A DNA stretch of 64,000 nucleotides from an uncultured Pelagibacteraceae bacterium (lineage in GTDB: Bacteria > Pseudomonadota > Alphaproteobacteria > Pelagibacterales > Pelagibacteraceae): NCBI GenBank assembly GCA_902630065.1, contig CACOTF010000002.1, forward strand, positions 52,169-116,168, written 5' to 3'. The position numbers and the translations under genes were made by a program. Shown piece by piece: positions 54,243 to 62,085 of this stretch (the first letter of the stretch is position 1; every line of letters begins with the position of its first letter). Below the pieces are notes generated by a model. It was given only the letters and a program-made list of their open reading frames with translations, was not told the origin of the DNA and did not search any database.

Positions 54243-55928
54243 ATGTTATCAGTTTCAGGGAGAGATTGGCAAGAAACAAAAATTGATGATAGAAAAGTCG
54301 AAAAATATTCACAAAAATACAATCTATCAAACTTTACCTCCAAATTATTAATCAATAATAATTTTGATGAAGATGAAATCTATTATTTAAATCAGAAACC
54401 AGGAATTGATTATACATATAAAAATCTTAAAGATTTTAAATTAGCAGCAACATTAATTGATGAGCATATAGAACAAAATAAAAAAATACTTTTATTCGGT
54501 GACTACGATGTTGATGGAGGATGCTCAGTTGCACTACTTGCAAAATACTTGAAATTTAAAGGTGCAGATTTTAATTATTATATTCCAGATCGAATTAAAG
54601 ATGGTTATGGACCTAATTTAACTTTAATGAGAAAATTCTCAAAAGAAAAAATAAATTTAATTATCTTTGTAGATTGTGGGACAAATTCATTTGATGAAAT
54701 AAATTTTTTAAATTCAAATGATATTAAATCAATTATTATAGATCATCATAAAATTGACAATTTCAAAGTAAATCCATCAGTGTTTATAAATCCTTTGAAA
54801 AGTTCAGATTATAAAAATTATAACTTTTTTTGTTCAACAAATTTGGTTTTTTTTCTTTTAAGATTCATTCTTTTCAAGAATAGAGAAAATAAAAAATTTA
54901 ATTTAACTAAATATTTAATATATGCAGCTTTGGGGACAATTTGTGATGTCATGCCGTTAAGAGGATTAAATAGATATTTAAGTATTGAAGCAATAAACAG
55001 TTTTAACTTAAATGAAGATAATGCATTTTCTCATATTCTAAAATTTAATAAAATTAATAGAAAATTAACAATCGATGACCTTGGTTACTTTATAGGGCCT
55101 GTGCTAAATTCAGGTGGTAGATTAGGGAAATCAAAATTAGCAACAAAATTACTTATATCTGAAGATAAAAAAGAGATTGAAAAAATATCTAAGGAATTAC
55201 TTTATACAAATGAAAAACGTAAAATTATCGAAGAAAGAACGCTTGAAAAAATAGAAGGAAACATTGGTTTAAACAAAAATTATATTTTTCATATTGAAGA
55301 ACATATAAGTGAGGGAATTTTAGGTATTATAGCAGCAAGACTTGCTGAAAAATATAATAAGCCAGTTATTTTAGCTACATACTCAGGAAATGTTATAAAA
55401 GGGTCAGCAAGATCGGTTGAGGAGATAGACATTGGGAAAATTTTATTAAATTTAAAACAAAAAAATATTTTAATTAAAGGAGGAGGTCATGCAATGGCGG
55501 GAGGATTTTCCTTATTAAAAAAAAATATAAAAAAAGTAGACGAATATCTTCAAAAACAAATCAAAATAAATAAAAATAACAATATTAATAAATATCTATC
55601 AAAACATTCTTTTAGTTTATTAAACAATTCATTACTTATTGATTTAAGAAAAATTGCTCCATTTGGAAGCAAAAATCCGTATCCAATACTTTTATTTAAT
55701 AAGATCAAAATAATAAAAACTAAAATTATCAATAAAAAACATATTTTTTTTGTTGCTAAATCAGGCATTAAATCCTGCGAAGGCATGGCATTTAACTCAG
55801 TCGACAGTGAAATAGGGAATATACTTTTGTATTATAAAAGAGAAATATCAATAATTTCAGAACTAAGAGAAAGCACGTATAAAAATAAATCAAAATTGCA
55901 ACTTATTTTGAAAGATATAATTAATTAA
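54243..55928 (+). CDS. recJ: Single-stranded-DNA-specific exonuclease RecJ
   Basis: 561 residues. The DHH-family motifs are LLFGDYDVDGGCSVALL (motif I), FVDCGTNSFDE (II), IIIDHHKI (III, DHH) and AALGTICDVMP (IV); DHHA1 is RLAEKYNKPVILAT ... GSARSVEEIDIG ... GGGHAMAGGFSL. It degrades 5' single-strand ends in RecF-type repair and mismatch repair. The core gene follows the accessory operon by 11 bases and may share its transcript. Length is normal. Confidence 0.95.
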   Translation: MLSVSGRDWQETKIDDRKVEKYSQKYNLSNFTSKLLINNNFDEDEIYYLNQKPGIDYTYKNLKDFKLAATLIDEHIEQNKKILLFGDYDVDGGCSVALLAKYLKFKGADFNYYIPDRIKDGYGPNLTLMRKFSKEKINLIIFVDCGTNSFDEINFLNSNDIKSIIIDHHKIDNFKVNPSVFINPLKSSDYKNYNFFCSTNLVFFLLRFILFKNRENKKFNLTKYLIYAALGTICDVMPLRGLNRYLSIEAINSFNLNEDNAFSHILKFNKINRKLTIDDLGYFIGPVLNSGGRLGKSKLATKLLISEDKKEIEKISKELLYTNEKRKIIEERTLEKIEGNIGLNKNYIFHIEEHISEGILGIIAARLAEKYNKPVILATYSGNVIKGSARSVEEIDIGKILLNLKQKNILIKGGGHAMAGGFSLLKKNIKKVDEYLQKQIKINKNNNINKYLSKHSFSLLNNSLLIDLRKIAPFGSKNPYPILLFNKIKIIKTKIINKKHIFFVAKSGIKSCEGMAFNSVDSEIGNILLYYKREISIISELRESTYKNKSKLQLILKDIIN

Positions 55929-55993
55929 TTTAAATTGTGGAAAAATTAAATTTTAACAATTGAATTAATAACAGAATCATCTATATCAACTTA

Positions 55994-56343
55994 ATGGCAA
56001 CAATAAAAGTAACAGATGAAAGGTTTGAAGAAGAAGTTTTAAAGAACGATAAGCCAGTTCTTGTTGACTTCTGGGCCCGCCCTTAGGGGGCGTGCTCTAA
56101 AAATCTGAATGGTGTGGGCCTTGTAAAATGGTGGGGCCGATCTTAGAAGAAATTTCTGAAGAGATGGCAAATGATATTGTCATTGCAAAACATGATATTG
56201 ACTCTGAGCCGAATATGCCAACTAAGTACGGTGTGCGTGGAATTCCTACAATGCTTTTATTTAAAGGTGGCGAGCTAAAAGCAACGAAAGTTGGAGCTAC
56301 ACCTAAGAGCGATATTGTTGCTTTCATAAAAGAAAATATTTAA
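55994..56343 (+). pseudogene. trxA: Thioredoxin, interrupted at the active site
   Basis: The first part, [27 protein letters not shown], and the second, EWCGPCKMVGPILEEIS to the end, make a normal thioredoxin of about 107 residues. Between them, 32 bases (56075-56106) stand where one alanine codon belongs, 29 extra. They shift the frame by two and add a TAG at 56084-56086. As read, the product stops after about 30 residues, and the downstream ATG at 56128 lacks the CGPC site. Everything else is intact, so the change is recent, a sequence error, or dealt with in an unusual way. The gene ends tail to tail with folC. Confidence 0.75.
56077..56106 (+). other. 29-30-base GC-rich insert in trxA with hairpin
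   Basis: About 59% GC in a genome of about 30% GC. The arms C78-C82 and G88-G92 (56078-56082 and 56088-56092) give a 5-bp stem with loop TTAGG; allowing one mismatch it extends to G75-C95. The in-frame TAG lies in the loop region. I see no flanking target duplication. Boundaries are uncertain by one base because the alanine codon could be GCC or GCT. Confidence 0.7.
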
Positions 56344-57605
56344 TTTAAATTTAATACTTCTCCAATTAGATAAAGAGATCCAACTATAAGAGTTATTGAA
56401 TTTTCACTTTTTGCATTTGATTTGATTGCATCTTGAATATTATTTGAGAGATTTAAAGTAAATTTTAGATTAATTATCTTTTTTTTAAACTCCTCTTTTG
56501 AAATTGCTCCTTCTTGATTGGGAATATCAATAAGACTGACTGAATTAACTAAACCTTCAAATGACTTCATAAATTCTTCATGTTCCTTATCTTTCATCAT
56601 AGCCACAATAAGATTAACTTTTTGATTTTGGTTTTTTATCCAATTAGCAATAACATAAGAACTCGAAATATTATGACCTCCATCAATCACTAGTCTATTA
56701 TTGCCTGCTATATCGTTTAGTTTTCCTGATTTGATTTCTTGTAACCTTCCTTTTAGATCAATGTTCTGAATTCCTAATTTGATATCTTGATCTTTCACAT
56801 TGAATATTTTTCTCGATGCTGCAATTGATGTACTGATGTTATAAAGCTGATGATCTCCTAAAATATTTGGTTCTGGAAGTATTAGTTCACCAAGTTCATC
56901 TTGATATTGTATAAAGCTATTTTCTGATTTTGAAATATTAAAATTCTTTCCAAAATAATATTTATTTGATGTATTTTGATCTAAAGATGCTTCAATTTTT
57001 TCTCTTATCCCCTCAGTTATTTGCTTATTAATAAATATATTTGAATTTAAAAGTTTAGTAGTTTTTTCATGTATAACCCCATCGATACTTTTATTATCTA
57101 ACCAATGAAAATGATCGTTATGTATTACACCTAATAATGTCATTAAATTGTCTTTAAAAACATTGGTGCTGTCGTATTGGTGAAAGAGTCCCGCTTCGAT
57201 TATATGAACGTTATCTTTATAATTCTCTGCATATTTTAAAAAGGCACATGTTAGTAGTTCAAACACAGTTGCATTATCTTCGCCTAAAACTTTTTCTATA
57301 TCTAATAATAATTCAAAAAGGTTTTCTTCATCAATTTCATTATCATTGAATACGAAGCGTTCGGTATAAGATTGAAGGTGAGGTGAGGTATACATATTGC
57401 ATCTTAATCCAGCCTGGTTTAGAATAGATTTTAGACTGTAAGACATGCTTGCTTTAGCATTTGTACCTACTACAGTTACTATATTTCTTAGTTTATCCTG
57501 AGGATTTCCAAGTTTTTTTAAAAGATTAAATGTTCGACCTAAGGAAAGGTCTAATTTCTTTTTATGATGCTTCTCTAGTTTGGATACTAATTTCTGAAGT
57601 TTCAT
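56340..57605 (-). CDS. folC: Bifunctional dihydrofolate/folylpolyglutamate synthase
   Basis: 421 residues, Mur-ligase family. Joins glutamate to dihydropteroate and to folates. The P-loop is TVVGTNAKASMSYSL, a variant of the usual GTNGKGS. Other motifs are YTSPHLQSYTERF, LLGVIHNDHFHWLDN and the C-terminal VIDGGHNISSS. The start overlaps accD by 44 bases. The 3' stop shares TTAA with the trxA stop on the other strand. Confidence 0.92.
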   Translation of the reverse strand: MKLQKLVSKLEKHHKKKLDLSLGRTFNLLKKLGNPQDKLRNIVTVVGTNAKASMSYSLKSILNQAGLRCNMYTSPHLQSYTERFVFNDNEIDEENLFELLLDIEKVLGEDNATVFELLTCAFLKYAENYKDNVHIIEAGLFHQYDSTNVFKDNLMTLLGVIHNDHFHWLDNKSIDGVIHEKTTKLLNSNIFINKQITEGIREKIEASLDQNTSNKYYFGKNFNISKSENSFIQYQDELGELILPEPNILGDHQLYNISTSIAASRKIFNVKDQDIKLGIQNIDLKGRLQEIKSGKLNDIAGNNRLVIDGGHNISSSYVIANWIKNQNQKVNLIVAMMKDKEHEEFMKSFEGLVNSVSLIDIPNQEGAISKEEFKKKIINLKFTLNLSNNIQDAIKSNAKSENSITLIVGSLYLIGEVLNLN

Positions 57606-58497
57606 TGGGCTGCTCTGAATTTACTCCAGAATCTTTTTTAAGCAATATATTAAGAATATTTGAAATTTTTTCGTTAATATCTTTTCTATGATATACACCA
57701 TCACACATTCCAGTTTCTAAAAGCCTTTGAGAACTTTGAAAATTTTCTGGAAGTGTCTCGCGTGTTTGATTTGCTACAATTGCTTTTCCAGCAAAACCGA
57801 CTAAAGAGGGTTCTGCAAAAGTAATATCAGCAATTGATGGTCCAGCGAAACTAGCAGTTATACCTCCATAACACTTATTGGTATAAACGTTTATGTAGGG
57901 CATTCCTGATTTTTTAAACGTTGCTGCTGCTAGAACTGTTTTACTCATATAGTGTAAAGCAATTAAATTTTGTTGCAAAGCTTGACCACCACCCTCACAC
58001 CAACCTATCACAGGTGTAGCGTCATCAATCCCCTTTTGAAATGCGTAAACAATTGCTTCTCCAGCTGCAGCGTTTATCGAACCTCCACTAAACCTTGAGT
58101 CTATTGCAAATGATGTAATTTTAATTCCGTCTCTTATTCCTTGAGCTACCATAACTGCACAATGGTGACCAGTTACTTTTCTACCTCTTGCTAGCTTCTC
58201 TTCATAACCTGGAAAATCTAAAGGATTATCATTTGGTTTAGGGGTATTAATAATTTCATAATTACCCTTTGAATAAAAATGAGCAAACCTTTCTTTAGGC
58301 GTAAAAGGATAATGTTTACTACAATCAGGACAAGTATTAAGAGTTTCAGAATTAAAAATAGTTGATCGTAATACCGGTCCCTTACAACAAGATATCCATG
58401 GTGACTCAAGTTGCTCTTTCTTTGTTGGAAATTTCTTTTTTAAATTTTTCTTTATCTTTTCACCAATACTGAGGGCTTTTGTTATCCAATTATTCAC
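57562..58497 (-). CDS. accD: Acetyl-CoA carboxylase carboxyltransferase beta subunit, divergent
   Basis: 311 residues. Position between trpA and folC is that of alphaproteobacterial accD. The fold is seen in FSGGSINAAAGEAIVYAFQ, YGGITASFAG, FAEPSLVGFAGKAIV and TRETLPENFQSSQRLLETGMCDGVYHRK. It departs from normal AccD in two places: the first zinc pair reads SCCKGP instead of C-x-x-C, with the second CPDC intact, and the usual SGGARMQEG stretch reads CEGGGQALQQN. It forms the carboxyltransferase with AccA, which is not in this window. The orthology is by position and fold. Confidence 0.82.
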   Translation of the reverse strand: MNNWITKALSIGEKIKKNLKKKFPTKKEQLESPWISCCKGPVLRSTIFNSETLNTCPDCSKHYPFTPKERFAHFYSKGNYEIINTPKPNDNPLDFPGYEEKLARGRKVTGHHCAVMVAQGIRDGIKITSFAIDSRFSGGSINAAAGEAIVYAFQKGIDDATPVIGWCEGGGQALQQNLIALHYMSKTVLAAATFKKSGMPYINVYTNKCYGGITASFAGPSIADITFAEPSLVGFAGKAIVANQTRETLPENFQSSQRLLETGMCDGVYHRKDINEKISNILNILLKKDSGVNSEQPNETSEISIQTREAS

Positions 58498-59301
58498 TTA
58501 GTTTAATTCCTTTGTAAAACTTTTAATGTATTTGCCTAAATTTAATGGCAAATCTTTGTCAGTTAAATTGTCTTGTATATACTTTACAAAAGCACTTCCG
58601 ACAATAACTCCTTGGCAACCAGTTTTAGCTATTTTTATAGCATCCTCAGGTGATTTTATCCCAAATCCTGAACAGATTGGTATTTTCGTTAAATTTTGAA
58701 TTCTTTTTACAAAACTTTCTACATCTGTTTGGTTGGCTGATTTTACCCCGGTCACACCAGAAACATTTACCTGATAAAGAAATCCACTTGATAATTTTAC
58801 TATATCTTGAAGTCTATTATCATCAGTTGTTGGAGCAACCAATTTGATTAATGATAGACCTGTTTTATTTAATTCTTCTCTTAAAATATTTTCCTCTTTT
58901 AATTCATGTGGAGCATCAACAACTAAACAAGCATCAGCACCAGCTTTATTAATATCACTTACAAATTTTGTAATTGGATACTTATATAAATTAGCAATAT
59001 AACCCATCATTACAATTCCAACATCATTGTTATAATTTCTAATTTCTGAAACTAATTTAATAATATCTTTTATAGTATCTCCATTTTCTAAAACTTTATC
59101 ATGGGCTTTTTTTATTACAGGGCCTTCAGCTGAGGCTTCACTTGTTGGATAGCCACATTCAATTATTGAAACACCATTGTCTATCGCTTCTTTAATTAAT
59201 TCGAGACAGGTTTTGTAATCAGGATAACATCCTACAAAATATGAAACTAATTTTGTTTTTGGATTAGACGACTCAAATATTTTTTTAAGCCTTTCACTCA
59301 A
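58498..59301 (-). CDS. trpA: Tryptophan synthase alpha subunit
   Basis: 267 residues. Cleaves indole-3-glycerol phosphate, passing indole to TrpB. The catalytic Glu is in SIIECGYPTSEASAEGPVI, the catalytic Asp is in the VVDAPHELKEEN region, and the phosphate loop is SGFGIKSPEDAIKI with GVIVGSAFV. It overlaps trpB by 8 bases and directly abuts accD. Confidence 0.96.
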   Translation of the reverse strand: MSERLKKIFESSNPKTKLVSYFVGCYPDYKTCLELIKEAIDNGVSIIECGYPTSEASAEGPVIKKAHDKVLENGDTIKDIIKLVSEIRNYNNDVGIVMMGYIANLYKYPITKFVSDINKAGADACLVVDAPHELKEENILREELNKTGLSLIKLVAPTTDDNRLQDIVKLSSGFLYQVNVSGVTGVKSANQTDVESFVKRIQNLTKIPICSGFGIKSPEDAIKIAKTGCQGVIVGSAFVKYIQDNLTDKDLPLNLGKYIKSFTKELN

Positions 59302-60487
59302 AATCTTTACCTATGTGTTCTTGAATTGTGTCTAAGTCTTTTTCTCCTCTACCGCAAAGACTTAGACATATGATATAATCCTTAGGCTTATCTTTTGCTT
59401 GACGAAAAATTATTTCTGCCGCTGCCGCCATTGGTTCCAATGCGCTACATATGCCTTCTGTTTGAGCAATTATTTTATAAGCTTCAAGCATTTCTTTGTC
59501 TGTAGCAGAAGAGTATTTAACAGCACCTTGATCTTTTAAGTAACTGTGAAGAGGCCCGACAGAAAAATATGTAATTCCAGCTCCTAAACTCATACCCCCT
59601 AATGACTTTGCACCATCATCAGTTTGTAACATGTAAGTCTTCATTCCTTGCATAATTCCAGGAGTACCATTTGTTAATGCTGCAGTTTCATGAGCTTCAA
59701 CACCAATTTTTGTAACACTGGGTTCATCTAAAAATTCATAAATTGCACCTGCAAAATTTGAGCCCCCACCGACACATCCACATATCATATCAGGTATTTT
59801 TCCTTCTTGAGACATAGATTGTTCTCTTATTTCTCTTCCAATTATACTTTGAGCAAAAGCAACAATTTTAGGAAATGGTGAACTTGAAACTACTGAACCA
59901 CAAATATATGCATACTCAGGATTTGTAGTCCAAGTTTTAATTGCATCTGTGATTGCTTCTTTTAATGTTCCTGGAACAGTTTTAAGTTTTGCACCATAGT
60001 GTTTTGCTTTGATAATATTCTGGTTTACTCTGGCTACATCTATATCTCCCATCACACCTACTAATGGCATATTAAATTTAGCAGCTACTGCTGCTGTAGC
60101 GCTGTAATGTTGTCCAGCCCCAGACTCACAAATTAAATGTGATTTACCCATTCTCTTAGCAAGTAATATTTGAAATAATGAATTTGTAATTTTATGTGAA
60201 CCAGTATGATTTAAATGTTCTTGTTTAAATAAAATTTTAGCTCCTCCTAATTTTTTTGTGAGATTCTCTGCAAAATATAAAGGGGATGGTCTGCCTATAT
60301 AATGTTTACAATAGTATGCAAACTCATCTAAAAAATCTTTATCTTTTATTGCATCTTCAAATCCATCGTTTAATTCGTGCAAAGCAGGCATTAACGTTTC
60401 ACCTACTGCCATACCTCCCATAGCTTTTTCTCCTTCGCCGTAGTAACCTAAATCGTCTGGACCTGTTTTAAGTGAATTCTTCTTCAT
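59294..60487 (-). CDS. trpB: Tryptophan synthase beta subunit
   Basis: 397 residues. PLP-dependent: indole plus serine to tryptophan. The lysine that binds PLP is in HTGSHKITNSL. The rest of the site includes ESGAGQHYSATA, the glycine-rich GCVGGGSNFAGAIYEF and LCGRGEKDLDT. It overlaps trpF by 4 bases upstream and trpA by 8 bases downstream, so the trp genes are coupled. Confidence 0.97.
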   Translation of the reverse strand: MKKNSLKTGPDDLGYYGEGEKAMGGMAVGETLMPALHELNDGFEDAIKDKDFLDEFAYYCKHYIGRPSPLYFAENLTKKLGGAKILFKQEHLNHTGSHKITNSLFQILLAKRMGKSHLICESGAGQHYSATAAVAAKFNMPLVGVMGDIDVARVNQNIIKAKHYGAKLKTVPGTLKEAITDAIKTWTTNPEYAYICGSVVSSSPFPKIVAFAQSIIGREIREQSMSQEGKIPDMICGCVGGGSNFAGAIYEFLDEPSVTKIGVEAHETAALTNGTPGIMQGMKTYMLQTDDGAKSLGGMSLGAGITYFSVGPLHSYLKDQGAVKYSSATDKEMLEAYKIIAQTEGICSALEPMAAAAEIIFRQAKDKPKDYIICLSLCGRGEKDLDTIQEHIGKDFE

Positions 60488-61113
60488 ATTAAATTTTTTA
60501 TATTATGTACTGTATTTAAAAGCTTATCAATTTTTTTTATGTCTTTTTTTCCATTTTCGTCTTCTAACGCTCCACTAAGATCAATCATAAAGTTTTTATT
60601 TTTAAAATTTGGAATATCATCAATTTGGATATTTCCTGCAATCATTTTATTTAATTCATCAGGCACTTCATTAAGTAAATTATGATCAAAACTTTCAGAT
60701 TTATGGTAACCTTTTGAGTCAAATAAAATCACATCTGATATATCTGAATATTCTTTATATTTTAATACATCATCTTTAATAGAAACGGTAATTGCAGTTA
60801 TTATTTTTATTTTATATTTTGATTTAATTTCTTCAGTTCTTTTAGGATCTACATCGTAAAGCTGATAATAGTCAAAATTTAAATCTTTAATCTTTTCTAA
60901 AATTTCATCGTTTGGGTTTACAAGCACAGAGACAAAACTTACATTTTTCCTATCAACGTTAATCAAATCTTTTAATTTTTCATATTCAACAAATCTTCTA
61001 CTTTTTTCATAATTCGTTATAAAACCAATCATAGAAGGTTTGTGTCTATGATCTAAAATACAGTTTAATGTTTTAGGATCAGAAACCCCACAAATTTTCA
61101 AACCTTTGATCAT
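60484..61113 (-). CDS. trpF: Phosphoribosylanthranilate isomerase
   Basis: 209 residues, TIM barrel. The catalytic Cys is in LKICGVSDP and the catalytic Asp in VILFDSKG. The usual VQLHG reads YQLYD here and the end LSSGVE reads LSGALEDENGKKDIKKI, so it is rather divergent. Its place in the pyrF-trpF-trpB-trpA order supports the call. It overlaps trpB by 4 bases and shares one base with the pyrF end. Confidence 0.9.
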   Translation of the reverse strand: MIKGLKICGVSDPKTLNCILDHRHKPSMIGFITNYEKSRRFVEYEKLKDLINVDRKNVSFVSVLVNPNDEILEKIKDLNFDYYQLYDVDPKRTEEIKSKYKIKIITAITVSIKDDVLKYKEYSDISDVILFDSKGYHKSESFDHNLLNEVPDELNKMIAGNIQIDDIPNFKNKNFMIDLSGALEDENGKKDIKKIDKLLNTVHNIKNLI

Positions 61114-61793
61114 TAATTTAAGTGATCAATTAATGTTTGAACATTTTTTTTGATATTGCCTTTAGTAATATCTCTTCCTATTACTAACCAATCTGCACCA
61201 TTTCTATAAGCTTGCTTAGGAGTTAAGGTTCTTTTTTGATCATTTATGTTTGAACTAAATCTTATTCCAGGAGTTATTATTTCTTTTTTAAATACTTTTT
61301 TAACTATTTTAGCTTCTTGAGCGCTACATACGATAGCATCTAATTTTGCTTTATTAGCCAATCTAGCCTGACTAAGAACTAATTTTTTTACATCTTTATT
61401 AAATCCAATTTCTTTTACAGCTTTATTATCTAATGAAGTCAATATTGTAACTCCAACCAGTTTTGTTTTACCCGAAGCTTTTTTTGCCGCCTTCAGGGCT
61501 TCAAAACCTGAACTAATATGTATTGTTAGGTAATTAAATTTTAAATCACTCACAGCCTTAATTGCTGAAGAGCAAGTTTTTGGTATATCAGCAAATTTAT
61601 AATCTCCAAATAAAATTTTATTTTTTAAAGTCGAAATAAATTTTCTACCATTTTTTGAATTTATAAATTCTAGTCCAAATTTATAACCTATATTTAAATT
61701 AGTATTTTTGGTCTCCTTAAAAATCTTTTTAACATTTTTTAAACTCGTTGTGTCACATGCTATAAATATTTTGAAATTTTTATTCACTTTCAT
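61113..61793 (-). CDS. pyrF: Orotidine 5'-phosphate decarboxylase
   Basis: About 226 residues from MKVNKNFKIFIACDTTS. A start 11 codons earlier is possible on paper but lies inside the ihfB gene and adds MGHQKNGKKKL. Catalytic residues are in FGDYKFADIPKTC, the D-x-K-x-x-D motif of pyrimidine synthesis. Phosphate binding is in ITPGIRFSSN and GADWLVIGRDITKG. It overlaps ihfB by 14 bases and trpF by one. Confidence 0.93.
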   Translation of the reverse strand: MKVNKNFKIFIACDTTSLKNVKKIFKETKNTNLNIGYKFGLEFINSKNGRKFISTLKNKILFGDYKFADIPKTCSSAIKAVSDLKFNYLTIHISSGFEALKAAKKASGKTKLVGVTILTSLDNKAVKEIGFNKDVKKLVLSQARLANKAKLDAIVCSAQEAKIVKKVFKKEIITPGIRFSSNINDQKRTLTPKQAYRNGADWLVIGRDITKGNIKKNVQTLIDHLN

Positions 61794-62085
61794 TAACTTT
61801 TTTTTTCCATTCTTTTGATGGCCCAAAACGAATAACTTTTTTTTCTTTAATATACAACTTTTCTCCAGTTTTAGGATTTCTCCTAAAACCTGCTTTCTGT
61901 ATTTTTGGATCTAGAGTGAATACATTTCTTAATTCAATTCTAGTACCTCTTTTTAAAGAATTTTTTATTTCATCTATTGTGATGTTTATAAGTTTTTCGA
62001 GATCTTTTCGAATAAATCCAGGATAAGAATTGGCTAATTTTTGAATAATTTGAGATTTAGTTGATGATTTTTTGTTATTACTCAG
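61780..62085 (-). CDS. ihfB: Integration host factor beta subunit, CTG start
   Basis: A 101-residue frame that starts with no ATG, GTG or TTG: the only suitable codon is CTG at 62085-62083, and the frame is closed upstream by a TAA at 62106-62104. The protein reads (M)SNNKKSSTKSQIIQKLAN, then YPGFIRKDLEKLINITIDEI, RGTRIELRNVFTL, and the DNA-binding arm KAGFRRNPKTGEKLYI. This is clearly the HU/IHF family. The position between rpsA and pyrF is that of alphaproteobacterial ihfB. The start overlaps the rpsA stop by 8 bases. Confidence 0.85.
   Translation of the reverse strand: MSNNKKSSTKSQIIQKLANSYPGFIRKDLEKLINITIDEIKNSLKRGTRIELRNVFTLDPKIQKAGFRRNPKTGEKLYIKEKKVIRFGPSKEWKKKVNESE

Noticed and set aside
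56081-56121. Translational bypassing of the trxA insert by hopping from CCT to CCT
   Set aside because: It would restore the frame but delete EWCG, losing the first active-site cysteine, so it would not rebuild a normal thioredoxin. Kept only as a point for checking.
61794-61826. Extended start of pyrF (MGHQKNGKKKL)
   Set aside because: These codons are the complement-strand coding end of ihfB in another frame and do not look like PyrF; the ATG at 61793 fits the family.
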